From NCBI GenBank assembly GCA_029706075.1, contig JAINUG010000130.1, positions 2,832,383 to 2,896,382 of the forward strand: 64,000 nucleotides of DNA, read 5' to 3'. Both the position numbers and the translations under genes were made by a program. The notes beneath the pieces were generated by a model. The model saw nothing but the letters and a program-made list of their open reading frames with translations. It did no database searches and was not told the DNA's origin. The stretch comes from Aldrovandia affinis (lineage: Eukaryota > Chordata > Actinopteri > Notacanthiformes > Halosauridae). This document shows, one piece after another, positions 24,717 to 36,650 of the stretch (its first letter is position 1; each line of letters starts with the position of its first letter).

Positions 24717-24742
<26 letters not shown>
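24716..24742. repeat. (AC)n microsatellite, about 13 units
   Basis: An uninterrupted AC run lies between the unclassified repeat and the Tc1 fragment. Confidence 0.95.
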
Positions 24743-24748
<6 letters not shown>

Positions 24749-25232
24749 AAGAACTGTTATGGTGTGGATTGCATTTTCCTGGCACGGTTTATGTCCATGC
24801 AACCCCTTAAAGAGCAAGGTAAACATGAATAAATATAAAGCCATTCTTTGTGATGAAGCATCTAAGGTGAAGCATTTTTATCCTGAAAGGGTGTTCTCTT
24901 CCAGGATGTCAATGCCCCATCCACAGGGCATGAGTGGTCACTGAATGGTTTAATGAGCTTGAAAATTATGTAAAACATATACCATGGCCATCTCTGTCAC
25001 CAGATCTAAACCCAATTGGATACTTATAGGACAATCTAAGGTGGCACCTGAGACAGCATTTTTCACCACCATAAACAAAACACAAAATTATGGAATTGAT
25101 CATGGAAGAATGGTGTTAAATCCCTCCAATTATCCCAGACACTTGTAGACATTTGACACTCATTGGCTGGTCCCAAAGCCCTATTATGACATTTTATGTT
25201 GATTATTCCTTTATTTTGGCAGTTTCCTGTAC
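24743..25232 (+). mobile_element. 3' half of a Tc1/mariner element (GCCAAAATAAAGG family)
   Basis: The segment corresponds to the second half of a common fish Tc1 transposon. It retains the catalytic-region landmarks (TCACCAGATCTAAACCCAAT, GACAGCATTTTTCACCACC) and ends with TTTATTTTGGCAGTTTCCTG, the right terminal repeat. The left half and left terminal repeat are absent, and the frame is broken by stops and indels. A left terminus of the same family lies at 30640. Confidence 0.8.
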
Positions 25233-25695
25233 ACTGCACTGCTATGTTCAGGTAAAGGATGAGTTGCTTTTTTGAATGAACTTAGAAATTAAAACTTTTA
25301 ACCAATGTCAGCGAGCATGTATACCTCAGCCTGATCAATATATGCTACAGTTAAGGCAGGATCATTGGCCCTGCATCCACAGGCCTGCTGTGTAAACAGC
25401 TTGATTATGGATTGGCTGGATTGAATGAGAAAGAATCATTACAGACAACATCTTTCACTTGATGGAAACCTTGGATTACTGCGTCCATGGTCGATATACT
25501 TGAACTTTAAATCATGTCTCTTTGTGAAGAGGATGTGTCTCCTTCAGCTGTTGTGAGCTGTGGCAGATTTGTAAGGCAATACTATTTGTCTCAAAAGCAT
25601 GACCACCAATGCACATGTATTTACGTAATGAGGCACCAGAGGCCTTTCTTTATCGTGAATAAAGTCACAGTTTAAGGGTTAGCCATGACTAGTGA
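25233..25695. other. Intergenic stretch, no gene recognised
   Basis: Unique sequence between the Tc1 fragment and the LTR. Nothing is recognised. Confidence 0.5.
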
Positions 25696-26137
25696 TGTTA
25701 GTTGGGTCGCATCAATGTACACGTATTCAATATTTATTGGATACGGCAGCCAGTAGAACCCAGCGATGTAGGCAGGAGAGAGAGACCTCACCAGAACACA
25801 GTGGGTGGTCAGTCCAAAGGAATCCATATAAAGCTGCACCGAGACTTAGAGATCAGATGATCAGACGAGGCTTGAGGAAGCGGCAACCGGCAGTCCAAAT
25901 CCAAATCAATAATAAGTCCTAGTACTTATCGACTGGTGCGCTGTTGTTGGCAAGGTTTATATACCTTTTAAGGCAAAACTTCAAAGTTGCCGTGACCCCA
26001 CGTGAGTCTCAGTCCGTCACTGGTTGACTCCCCGGGATCCGATGGGGACCACTGCTGATTGGTCATGTAAATGAGGGGTGTGTCCTGTGGACAGCGCCCC
26101 TGTTTCTAAGTGGCCGAGCAGTTGAAGGGAGCCAACA
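25696..26137 (-). mobile_element. 3' LTR of a retrotransposon with adjoining polypurine tract
   Basis: Read on the minus strand the element starts TGTTGGCTCCC and ends CCCAACTAACA, a TG...CA LTR with inverted TGTTGG/CCAAC ends. It has a TATA box (TATATAAA, plus positions about 25956-25963) and an AATAAA polyadenylation signal (plus 25733-25738) in the order expected for U3-R-U5. Immediately upstream on the minus strand is AAAGCGGGGGG (plus 26138-26148), a polypurine tract. The PPT marks this as a 3' LTR whose internal region has been lost further upstream, not a recombinational solo LTR. No coding sequence or second LTR was found, so the superfamily cannot be named. Confidence 0.72.
25956..25963 (-). 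promoter_or_regulatory. TATA box of the LTR
   Basis: On the minus strand the sequence reads AAAAGGTATATAAACC, about 215 bp upstream of the LTR's AATAAA. This position fits the U3 promoter of an LTR. Confidence 0.5.
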
Positions 26138-26148
26138 CCCCCCGCTTT

Positions 26149-27399
26149 GAGTGACCATGTACGGGGGATAACTATTTCTTCCATTTAAATAAAGCTTGCT
26201 ATGTATAATATATCCACTACTTACAACTAATGCGGCTAGATTAAAACCATCTAAAAGATCTATAGGATATTTATTGCAGAAATGGCTAAACGGCTAGCAG
26301 GTTTACTAGCTAACCTTAAATATCTTCAGTAAGTTCTGATTTTGTCAGGGGATGTTTGCGCTGTCTGTGGAAAATCCCGCAGTTTGGCGGATATGGGTTA
26401 ATAGCTGATACTCATCACAACTGCCTCTCCCCAACTCCACCAGTAGTGCTTGCCAGCTGGGTAGCTAGCTAGCTGACTGTATCAAGTTAAATGCATGTGG
26501 TGTTTAAAAGTAAAATTAACACTGTAATAGCAATTGCATTACTGTATTTTTGATATTTTCACCTATGTTGTGTTTCTGTTGTAATAATGTAGTTGAGTGA
26601 TATTTTTTTTAAAGTCCGGTGAACAGGTAAATGTGTCATAGGTGTTACTTTATTGAAGAATATCGCATGGCTTCAACGCCTCTCAGCCACTCACAATGTT
26701 TGGTCGGATCTAGCGGTTTTATAAATATAATTAACCAAATGTATTCTATAGTATAATGCTTTGAACTCTCTGTAAGTCACACAGGACAGATGAAGTCATA
26801 CATTGAGTTAAATGTTATTGGATTGTATGACATAACTTACCTTTGATTAAGACAGCTGGATATAATCATGCATCACATTTTCATAAATGTGATAAATAAA
26901 AATATTATTACATTGACCAACAGGAATTTAACCAGTAATTACAAGTTCAAAACTGATACGCAAGTTTAAATATATTATCTCCAATAAATTAAGAATTGTA
27001 TTTGAGCATGGTGCATTGGTTACAGTATAGGCTACAGTATGTGCGGTAAAATGGAGTAGGGAGACAGAGCTGACCTGACCGAATCTATCTCTGAATATTG
27101 CACCTTTCTAATTAATTTAGTTCTACAGGGCAATCAGAGAACATGCATCTATTGTGGAGATGGACAATTCATTTTGCCTTGATGTTGATCATTCCTATGA
27201 CAAAATACAACCGAACCCCTTAGGAAAGGCTCAAATCACATATTTTATTTACTCCATTTATTGCATGTGTGGTCATCCTATTTGGACTATATCATGTGTA
27301 CACTTGCACCAGCGTATCATAGTACCATGTGTACTCAGGCAACTATGCATGCAACTACATAAATAAAATGTAAAAAAATCTTCACGGCAGCAGAAGCAT
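26149..27399. other. Intergenic stretch, no gene recognised
   Basis: This is where the internal region of the LTR element would be expected, but I recognise no gag or pol sequence. AT-rich unique DNA. Confidence 0.5.
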
Positions 27400-27749
27400 T
27401 ACAGTCAACTCCAAAATTATTCACACCCTTGATAAAGATGAGCACAAAAGGCTGTATAAAATCAACAATACAGGTAATGAGCTAAATTGTATGCTCAGGA
27501 AATGTGATAATTATATACTTTATTACATAATTATAAAATGATAATTATACTGAAATATATTACTTGTTAAACATTTTCTTTCTCTGAGCAAAAAAAGATT
27601 ATTAGTATAAAATAAGCTAATTTTCCTCTTTTTTTTGCATACAATTTAGCTCATTACCTGAATTGTTCATTTTATACAGCTGTTTTTTCTCATCTTTATC
27701 AAGGGTGTGAATAATTTGACTCTATAATTTGACTCATAAGTTGACTCTA
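27400..27749. mobile_element. Palindromic Tc1/mariner-type MITE
   Basis: Long imperfect inverted repeats of about 85 bp form the arms. The left reads TACAGTCAACTCC, AAATTATTCACACCCTTGAT, AAAGATGAG and GGTAATGAGCTAAATTGTAT; the right arm is its complement. The outermost right end appears to hold a small local duplication (TTTGACTCTA/ATTTGACTCATA). Ends are flanked by TA. The spacer is AT-rich and non-coding. The sequence would fold into a long hairpin RNA if transcribed. Confidence 0.82.
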
Positions 27750-29565
27750 TGTGGTAATTTTCACCATTCACTCGCATTTTAATTAAGTTCATAGCCATTT
27801 TCTTTTGAAAAACTGAACTCTGTTTTCAATGAAGCCCATCCAGTCTCATCTAGAATGCAATTAAACTCACAGCCGTTTGCCATGTCTCATTCAAGAAAGA
27901 GGGGGACCAGGAGGGAGGGAGAGAGAGGGAGAGAGAGGGAGATGTATGCTGGGAAAACAGTGCAGGGGCAAGCAGTGTTCCACATTCATTTCTGAACACG
28001 ACTGAGCACCTTCTTTAAAGAGGAGAATTTACAGCCTGCTGACAAATCAGTACAAAGAACTGCCATCCGCTCTGATCCCTCCCATGTGGGCAGAGATGCT
28101 AAGTTGAGAACATCAATCTCGCCCATTCCATAGCCACTAAAGCCCTCTGCTGAGGAAGAGCAGAAATATGGAAACAAATGGGATCATTATCCTTCCCAGG
28201 TTCAGTTTGAGAGCAGCAGGAATTTGATGGCGACTCACAACAGGTATCTGCCCTGAGGTGCCCGCGGAAACTAGACCGCTCACAGAGGAGGACGCTCGGG
28301 TTAAACTAATAAAAAAGACCATTCTGAAGAAATGCTTTTGAAGCATTTGGTGGTTGAATAGGTTTGTGCCAATCCAGAATTATCTGGATTAATTAAGCAA
28401 TCAGATGCTTTTCTATCGTGAAACATATTTAATTTTCGTCTGCTTTTTCACTCTTCTTCAGGCTAGCAAAATTCACTTGACAAACCGTAGCTAGCAGAGT
28501 GGCATGGGAAGGCTTGGTGTGCATTCTGATTTAATCCGCAAGAACAAATTCAAATTCATAACAGACTCCTAGAATAAAAGTCACTGACTTTTTAAATAAC
28601 TGTGGCCTTATTTCAATCAACATTTTTCCTAAACTCTGACTCACAATTAAATGTGTATCTTCCTAAACACAGGAAACCAATATGATACGACTATGGTATC
28701 CTGCCCTACAGGGTTATTGACGGACTGTTCTTGATGAAACTGCCTGCCCATGACTAGATTGACAACTGTTTATTGAATCCAGGTCTATGGCCTATAACCT
28801 GCAGTTGTGGGAGACAGGACACGACTTGCTTCATCTTTTGTATGATATGTTTAATTTGGCCAGGGTTCCTTGCATCACTCCTGCATAAACTTCTCCCTAC
28901 AATGTACCAAACAGCCAAAGGTTAACAGTTGTTGTCATTGAGAGATATGTCTCTCTTTTAATTCGTGCTAGCTCTCCTGTAGTACTGTGTGGCGTTTATA
29001 GCAACAGTCAATTGCTTTATTAGTCAATTCCATTCCTGAAATATATCTCCCAAGGCTGCTGGCTGCAGGAAGGAATCAGCCTGATCAGCCTGGAACACAT
29101 TTTAGTTATTTTTATCCTTCTGTTTTACATGAGATAAATATTGCTGTCAAGAGTAGTCTCCGTATGCACATTTGTGTTGAGTTGTGCCAAATGTGTCAAA
29201 CTGTGTCAAACGCAGACCAAGACGAAATGGGCGGCTTCAAGCCATGACCTGTCCCTATCTGTTAGCATACAGACAGTTAACCAAAAGGCGTTATTTGGAA
29301 TTCCACCAGAGAAGATGATAGCATACGTCCATCTTCTTGATTGTGACATCTAAAGTTGACAGTGACAACACCATACATGCATCTCAAAATAATGTATGCT
29401 TTCCTGTTTCTCCTGTAACATTATTCCATGAGATGTACTATTTTATGAAATGGCTACATTTACATAAGACGGCATTTTTTATATGGATCTTGAACTGATT
29501 GTTTTCCTTCAGTAAAATACATAATCAGCTCTGTGATGTAAATTGTGTTTATTAATCATGCGCTG

Positions 29566-29566
<1 letters not shown>
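27750..29566. other. Intergenic stretch; candidate conserved noncoding patch
   Basis: A GA-rich low-complexity tract lies at about 27910-27945. From about 27985 to 28480 composition is balanced, with motifs such as ATCTGGATTAATTAAGCAAT (about 28383), which combines OTX-type GGATTA and homeodomain TTAATTAA cores. The open frames there are not convincing exons. Conservation is a guess that needs a cross-species alignment. Confidence 0.35.

Positions 29567-29632
<66 letters not shown>
29567..29632. repeat. (CA)n microsatellite, about 33 units
   Basis: Uninterrupted CA run immediately left of a MITE. A second CA run flanks its right side. Confidence 0.97.
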
Positions 29633-29635
<3 letters not shown>

Positions 29636-29650
29636 TTGTGTATACATATA

Positions 29651-29936
29651 CAGACACTCCTCGGGTTATGCAAACCTCGGCTTATGGAAAATTAGACTTT
29701 ACGGAAATGTCATTTTACCGTACCCCACCAAGTTCGCGTTAGTTGTGGAAAGAGCAGGCAGACTGTCATTGAAAGTATTGGAAAATACATAATTGATTGC
29801 AATTTTTCATTTCAGTAATTTTTTTGTTCTTTTAAATCTCTGTTAAATACAGTATACAGTATATCCTGACTTACGGAAAATGTGTCTTATAGAAAGGCTT
29901 CAGGAATGGAACCCTTGCGTAACCCGAGGAGTGTCT

Positions 29937-29937
<1 letters not shown>
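29651..29937. mobile_element. MITE with CAGACACTCCTCGGGTTA ends
   Basis: Left end CAGACACTCCTCGGGTTATG and the complement of the right end, CAGACACTCCTCGGGTTACG, form inverted repeats of about 20 bp. The left end abuts a TA; on the right a short CA precedes TATATA. This layout fits TA target-site elements such as pogo/Tigger or Tc1-mariner. The interior is AT-rich and non-coding. Family identity is inferred from structure only. Confidence 0.75.

Positions 29938-29946
<9 letters not shown>

Positions 29947-29974
<28 letters not shown>
29947..29974. repeat. (AC)n microsatellite, about 14 units
   Basis: AC run right of the MITE. Together with 29567-29632 it suggests the MITE inserted into, or next to, a longer CA/TA microsatellite. 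Confidence 0.95.
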
Positions 29975-29976
<2 letters not shown>

Positions 29977-30584
29977 TACAGAGACAGACATTGAGCTAGT
30001 AAGCAAAAAGTTTTAAGACTGTGACTCAAGTCACAGTTACCCTGAATTAACCTTCTCACAAATGTGCAAGCTAGCATGTCTTTGCTCTGTTTTCAGTAAT
30101 TAATATTTCATGATCCCCACCAAATAATTAATATGAAAGTAATAATTAATGTCAGTGTTTTCAGATCAGTTGGAAATGCAAACATTTCCTTGGCTCTCAC
30201 TTAGTTCCAAGGCCTTCATGCTGACCTTCAGGGTAACCAGTTAATGATATGACAGTGGTGCTATTAAGATGAGACAATTCTGTATAAATGTATACATTTT
30301 TCTTGTTTTTAATATCATTAGTGATAAGGTCAAAAAGGTTGAGGGGCTAATAAGTTGAACCTACACCAGATATTAGAAAGGTGAACACCTTATTGTGTTA
30401 TCTGTCTGCAAGTTACATTTTATATGAAGTGACAAATCCAAGATTTTGACTCAGATCCATGGCTGACAACAGCCGGCATTGGGTGCGAGGTCTGAGAAGC
30501 TTTTTCACCCCCATAACTTTCGATGTTCGCGAGACCTATCTAAAAAGGTGTTCCTAAACAGGGTAAAAAAACTCAAACCTGTGA
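29975..30584. other. Intergenic stretch, no gene recognised
   Basis: Unique AT-rich sequence. Nothing is recognised. Confidence 0.5.
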
Positions 30585-30800
30585 TGTTAATCACTGCATT
30601 AACTTGGGAACAACACCTGTGTGGAGGCACTTGCTTTCAACATACAGGTAACTGCCAAAATAAAGGCAACACTTGAGATATTGAGATATCCTTTAAATGA
30701 GGGCTGTACCACGTGGATTGGCCCAGAGGGGAGTCTCCTAGCCTGGGCCAGGGCCGTTTGAGCGTCCCGCCCGTGCTACCAAAGTTGCCTTTATACAGTG
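30585..30800. mobile_element. Rearranged Tc1 terminus (same family as 24743)
   Basis: At 30640 a left terminal repeat starts in plus orientation, TACAGGTAACTGCCAAAATA then AAGGCAACACTTGAG. Directly to its left (30585-30639) is a piece reading in minus orientation that corresponds to the region 50-110 bp inside the same family (complement of CCACACAGGTGTTGTTCCC). The two halves are head to head with the outer end of the minus piece missing. To the right, a GTTGCCTTTATACAG at about 30783 is a partial inverted match to the terminus. Confidence 0.6.
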
Positions 30801-32260
30801 CACTTGCTTACAACTTATTTGTTTATGCTAAATGTTTTGTTTATAACTAAAGTGCCTATATACCGCCTTGATGTAGAGGAAATGGGGACCTGGTCAGCTC
30901 CAGAAAATTGAGCCAACTGTTTCTTTAGCAGTAACATTAGCTGGCTTTATGTGAAGATGTTTTCAGCCACTACTTGGCTAATGTGTTAATGTTAGCTACA
31001 TGCTAGCTCATAATATGTTTCATTGTTAGATTCATCTAGGTCTAAACATGAAAGTTGTAGTAATAGAATAACCACTTATATCAGTTAATAGAGTAACAAG
31101 CCAGACAATGCAAAAATGTACCTTTTTAATAAAGAAAACAATTTGTTAGCTAGATATGTATTCATAATTAATTAATATGTGTAATTTCCTAAGCAAAAAA
31201 ACACCCAACAAAAAACACTTTAAGCATAAATATAGAGTACCAAAAGTTGAATATAAATGATTTAATCATTAAAAAAATTAAATTGCGCATTGTATTCAAC
31301 ATTATTATTAAGTGTGCATGTCCCTGCCTCAGAAATACATGAAACAACAATGCCATAATTTCCCTACAGGCTTGCCAAGAGCACTGTCAAGATTTAAATG
31401 GTGGACATTAGGTGCCTCTCAATTATTCCACTATGCCTGGGCGCATACGACTGCATTCAGCATGAATGCCTTGTTAAGCCTCAACTTAACTGGTGAAAAA
31501 GCATCATATAGAATAAAAAAAGTATTATTTTGTTGTATGTTCTTTCTCGGAGAGGAAGCACAAGGTGTTTGTAGGAGAACAGTTTTGCTATACCATGTCA
31601 GTAAATAATCTCTTAACACTCGATCTTGACATTCCTGTTTAACCTTGGCCCTCCATTTACTCTTCTGGGGTTTTGCACAACGAAGAGAAAAATGGGATTG
31701 GGGAGGATTATGGTGTAGATTCCACTACATAAACCTCTGACTCACCTTTTCTTATTGGGAGAAATAAAAAAAACAAGCTATATAATAAACCAAGGAAGTA
31801 TGCCTTGATAAATAAAAGGAAAATAATGGCAATACAGACCGATCTGCACATGCTGTTATAACAGAAACCATACGCATTCAAAGTGGATATACATTTCCAT
31901 TCATCTTCTTTCAATTTTTTGCAAACATACAGAGGTAGAGGATGTTCATTCAGTAAGACACTACCATTAAACCTGTAGGATGCTGTAACACATGCAGGGC
32001 TCTGTTGTATTGTGACTGGACTGTTCATTCTTGGAGACAGAGACCTGACCAGATAAATACATCAAAGGAAGGGGGCAGGGGGGGTTTCTAAACCAAAACC
32101 TGGACACTGCTGGAGATTACAATTTACTCTCCTGATGGCCCGGCAGTTGGGTGTGGATGTCAGTGTCCTTTGGTCTTGGGGCATAAGGAGGAGACGCACA
32201 TCCAACACTGCAAAGAGGGTGAGAGTGTTGCTGTGTTCCATGTGTATCAAATCAAGAACT
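30801..32260. other. Intergenic stretch, no gene recognised
   Basis: AT-rich unique DNA. Open frames of about 100 codons at 31312-31608 (plus) and 31708-32028 (minus) show no family resemblance and no splice context that I trust. Confidence 0.5.
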
Positions 32261-32279
32261 GAGTGTGTGTGACTGCGTT

Positions 32280-33110
32280 CTGACCCGAAGCATCGAGAAT
32301 CCTGAGCCTGACAAATGGCTGCATCCAGTTCCGTGGAATTAACTTCTTTGCGTTCTGCTGTGCCAGCTACTCGACGAGCTAATCCATAGTGTTGAGTCCC
32401 ACTACGCTAGCCACTCAACGCCGGATCAACGGGTCCAGGTCCCGTGAGCAGTCCATTGGAAGGATAACTTAGTGTTCCGAGAATTTACAACCGCACACCC
32501 ACACAGAGGCCAACCAAAGGATTTGAGCCCCCTCACACCTCGGTATCCTGTGAATCTCCACCACTGACTTGTAAGTTTGCCATCTCCAACCTTAGCTGAC
32601 ACAAATCCAGGACTGGTCCTCCTTAACTTTTGCTAACCTACACTCGGGGTCACATAGGAATGCATATGTAATAAAAGATAGAATACTGAGATATTTGATT
32701 TGCAATGTACTATATTTAAGTTGGTTTATATGCAATATACTTAAAGAAACACAATTTTCCTTAATAAGTTAGGCCACATATGAGACCGATTCAAAACCAC
32801 TGATAGTTAGTATGTGTTTTACGGATGTACTAATACTAATTTGCATGACATGTTTTAGGACCTTATTGACAACCCCACTTTGTTCAATGTTTAGTTTATT
32901 ACTTCTATTATTATTGTTTCTCTTAATCTAGTGTTTACTTAGTAAGGTTATTAATTAGCACTTAATAATTGCCTTTGTTTTGTGTTTTGTGTCAAGATTT
33001 AGTTTAATAAATTATTGTTTTGTTTGTATTACTGCCTCCTCTGCATTATTTATCTGCCTACGCCCTCTGCAAAGATCTGTGAGTGTCGCCCAACCCCTAG
33101 AGATACCACA
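32280..33110 (-). mobile_element. Unclassified repeat, copy 3 (terminus at 33110)
   Basis: On the minus strand the sequence starts TGTGGTATCTCTAGGGGTTG at 33110 and continues with GGGCGACACTCACAGATC, GCAGAGGGCGTAGGCAG and ATAATTTATTAAACT. This matches copies at 12656 and 24372 for the first 110 bp. The plus-strand outside flank is again a (TA)n run (33113 onward). The other end is not located; the GC-balanced stretch at 32280-32640 may belong to it. No coding sequence is recognised. Confidence 0.5.
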
Positions 33111-33129
33111 GCATATATATATATACATA

Positions 33130-36100
33130 TATATATTTGCATGATTCAGCTAATGAAAACAGCGCAACTGTAATGTATGGCTGTGTTATAGAATTACGGT
33201 CTATTGGTGGACTACTCATCACCCAGGAGTCAGGTGGTCAGATGTTCATTGATTTCTTGAGAATGACCTTTTCTCTTCTCACTTTAATGACAAGGGCCAT
33301 GATTTGTGAAGGGTGTGAACAGAAACAGTCCCTTTATTGTCTTCCCATTTGCACCAGCGCCACTGTTCCCGTCAAACATCGACTCTTTAACGCTAATGTA
33401 AGCTGAGGGTCATCAGCACTGGGGGCCACAAAGTGCTAATCAGTTCAAACGTGGAGTTTAACACAACCCCTGTCAATCACGTCCGTGGCTTTTCAACATC
33501 TGACAGCTTGGCCATGTGTTCCTCAAGGGGATAAAAGCACATTTAACACATTATGCTTCCATTTTGCACAGATGCTGCTTTTAAAGCACATTTCCCGAAG
33601 CAATGCACTTTTTTTTCTTCTTTTTTGCTCATTGCCTTTAACAAATTATGACAGACACATGTAGAAGGCAAAAGCAGTTGGTGTCATTTCGATCAGTTTC
33701 TGAAGCTATTAACACAGCAGTTGCTGTTTACGTGATGTCAACCCGAGAAGAAATCTTTTAAAATAGTTTTTGTAATTATAGTCTGGAAAAAAAAAATCTA
33801 AAATTCTTGAAGAATGCAAAACATTTCAAATGCAGAGAATGTTCATATAATAACTACTGTATATTCTTAAAAATAGATATAATTTCAACAGCATACATCC
33901 TTGATATATCAGGTAATGCCTAAGAAAACAAGATGTTCTGCTTAATATTGTAAATAAAAGGTTTGTTCTGAAAATGAGATTTAGCTAATCAAACCTTTCC
34001 ACACAAAAAAACGTTCAAGAGGAACACGACCGCGGTTAGAGTAAATACTAAATAGCCGATTAGAATACTAGAACATTGATTTGATTGTGGCAATAAAGGC
34101 AATAACAAATTTGGTTGGAATGTGATTTAAATGGTGAATAAAATGTGACTAGAGCTGTGGTTAACATGTGGCTACATTTGTGACTGCAATGTGGCCAAGA
34201 ATAAAAATGTCACAATGTTAGAAATGCAGGAGAAAGAAAAAAGGAGAATAAATATCAAAGCAAAAACAATAGGGTGCCTACACACCATCGGTGGTGTTTT
34301 GTGTTGTTCTACTCTGCCGTACTACAGATACGAGCGACCTTTTTCCAGCGTCGTCAGAATTCATTGTTTGTTGGAGACCTGCACCCGACGCACTCTGACA
34401 ACCCGAGATCAAACCGCACTGAATCATAATCTGAACACGTCATCTCCTCTTTGTCTAAAAGCATACAAAAAATCACCCGAGGTTGACTCTGAGAAAGTGA
34501 TTTATGTATTACAAGGCTAGACAGTATAATGTGCCTCCAAGCGAATCTTATTAACATGCAGGGAATGAGTAGACTTTGGGAGAATAACGTTTTACACTAC
34601 ACTCGATATATTCTTAGTTGAAACATACAGGGAATCCGTGCTCATTTTCTCAGGCTGTAGTGAAAGGCTGCTGAAAAGATTTGATAACTTTGGCCCTGTC
34701 TCTGCTATTGACTTTGTCTGCCTTCTTTCTCCCAGCATGCACTCTCACCGGACCTCAGAGGAGCCTATTATTGAGTTGTCATCTGATATTAAATCCATTC
34801 ACGCTTCACTGGAATTAGGTGATTATGTTATAATGCAAGACTTTAGCCCAATCGAGCATGTTAACATCAGCTAAAATTAGCAGGCAACAAATTAGATTTG
34901 AACCAGGGTATCACAAACCACCAAACATTTTTAATTACGTTAATATTTGGAATGTATTTGCAAACAAGGCACTGCCCATCCCATAAATGTGAAAGAAGCC
35001 ATATGTTATAAAGCGATATGCATATAAATATTCTAACTGTAGTATTGGCATATTCAGATGTTTATAAATACATTAAAAACAGCTTTTTAAATCACTGCAG
35101 ACCTGCAGATATTTAAATTATTATCCTTTTTCCCCATTTACTGATTTCAGCCGGGATAATGTCATTCAGAAGAAGACTGTGATAGCCATGTTTATAGAGA
35201 TCCAATGACTTGCCTACTGTGTCTTGTTAGATTTAACAAGTAAAACCAATATCCTGTCAGTCACAGATGGGTGGATTCACACCTTTCTCACACAATTTAT
35301 GTTCCACATCCATCTTCAAACTTCATCCTTCCCATGTCTTTTAATCACAAATCAGTTTTGCGCCAACATGTGTGTTTTCACCAGCCCATGTGCTGATCAC
35401 CTCCCTATGCCATACGTTAAATCTTGTTAAAAACGTTAAAAACGTACCCTCTGTTTTCCAGTTGAGGGAAAAGTTGTTTTCTTTCACTATGCCTTTCTGA
35501 ATACTCTCAGGACAGCCTGAAAAACAATACTGCTTGAGATGCACCTGGTAGCAAAATCAGTTACCCTGAAGCTTCTGATTATTTCTTTATTTATTTCTTT
35601 ATTTATTCTCTCGGTTGAAAGACCTGGAGTCAGGATACTTGATGAATGCCAAAATGAAGTTACTTGAAAAGCTGCATGGACTTGGTTCTCTACAGGGCTA
35701 TGTGCTTGTTTGTTTATTTATTTATTTATTCATTCATTTGCTTTAACACACACGCTTTGTTCTAACTGCCCAGTGCACCTCGTCAGTTCCGATCTCTGAT
35801 CACACACACAGATACAAACAGCCCAAAGACTGAATTAACCTGTTCTCTTGATTACTTTGAACTGTGTCCCAACCAGCAGATCAGTATTCAGTCAAGGGCA
35901 ATGAGCTGCAGTCAGATCACGCACAAGATTTTCCTTGCTGTGTCGCTTCAAGGTTTTTGGAAGGCCTCCCTGCTCTTTGGTTGGCAGGGTACCTGAAGAT
36001 TTTTTTTTTTCTCTGTAGATTTTCACACCCTATCGCAATGAGAAAAAAAACAGAATGACTTTGTAGAAAACTTAAGGCTTCACATTCAGATCGCGTCGAG

Positions 36101-36650
36101 GCCTAGAGGCAACTATTTGATTGGCGGATTTCCTGCTAACACGGCAAGGTATGTATGCTTAGTGCATGCTGTTGTTGGCTCTGCAAATGTGGAAATACTT
36201 CAAATGTGCATCCAATCCACTGTGTCTGTTATTATTTCAAACAGTTATAACAAAAACAAAGCAAAACAAAAATGAAAAAACTAAATGAACAGGATATACT
36301 ATGAAGTATAAGGGACATAAGTGTCATCTCATGCTACAGCCTCAGAACTTGTCCTTCTCTAAGGCCAGGCATCAACCCTGCACTTCTTTCCTTACCCTGT
36401 TTGTCAAATTTACTCCTCATCCCTCTATCCCGTAACGCATTACACAACCATGGTCAAGTAATGGATGTTATTAAAGTTTCTCTTGGAGTTCAAATATGAT
36501 AGCTATCTTCAAATTAGCTATCATCAGTGGCTCCTAGTATCCTGGAAAAAAAACCTCCCCAAAAAACAAAAATACATAATCCTCTCCTCTCACCCTTCAC
36601 ATTCACAATAATGTCCCATTAAGACTGACAGGTCAGACTGAGGTCGGCGC
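33130..36650. other. Intergenic stretch; possible conserved noncoding patch
   Basis: No gene is recognised. A balanced-composition patch at about 33395-33620 has dense short motifs (TGTCAATCA, CATCTGACAGC, GGGATAAAAGC) and looks more like a regulatory element than an exon. TTTA-type low-complexity runs lie at 35578-35610 and 35713-35735. The rest is unique AT-rich DNA. Confidence 0.35.

Noticed and set aside
29545-29742. Frame with a long His-Thr run
   Set aside because: It is a translation of the CA microsatellite.
31312-32028. Open frames of 98 and 106 codons as possible genes
   Set aside because: No family resemblance, no credible splice or start context, and composition like the surrounding AT-rich DNA.
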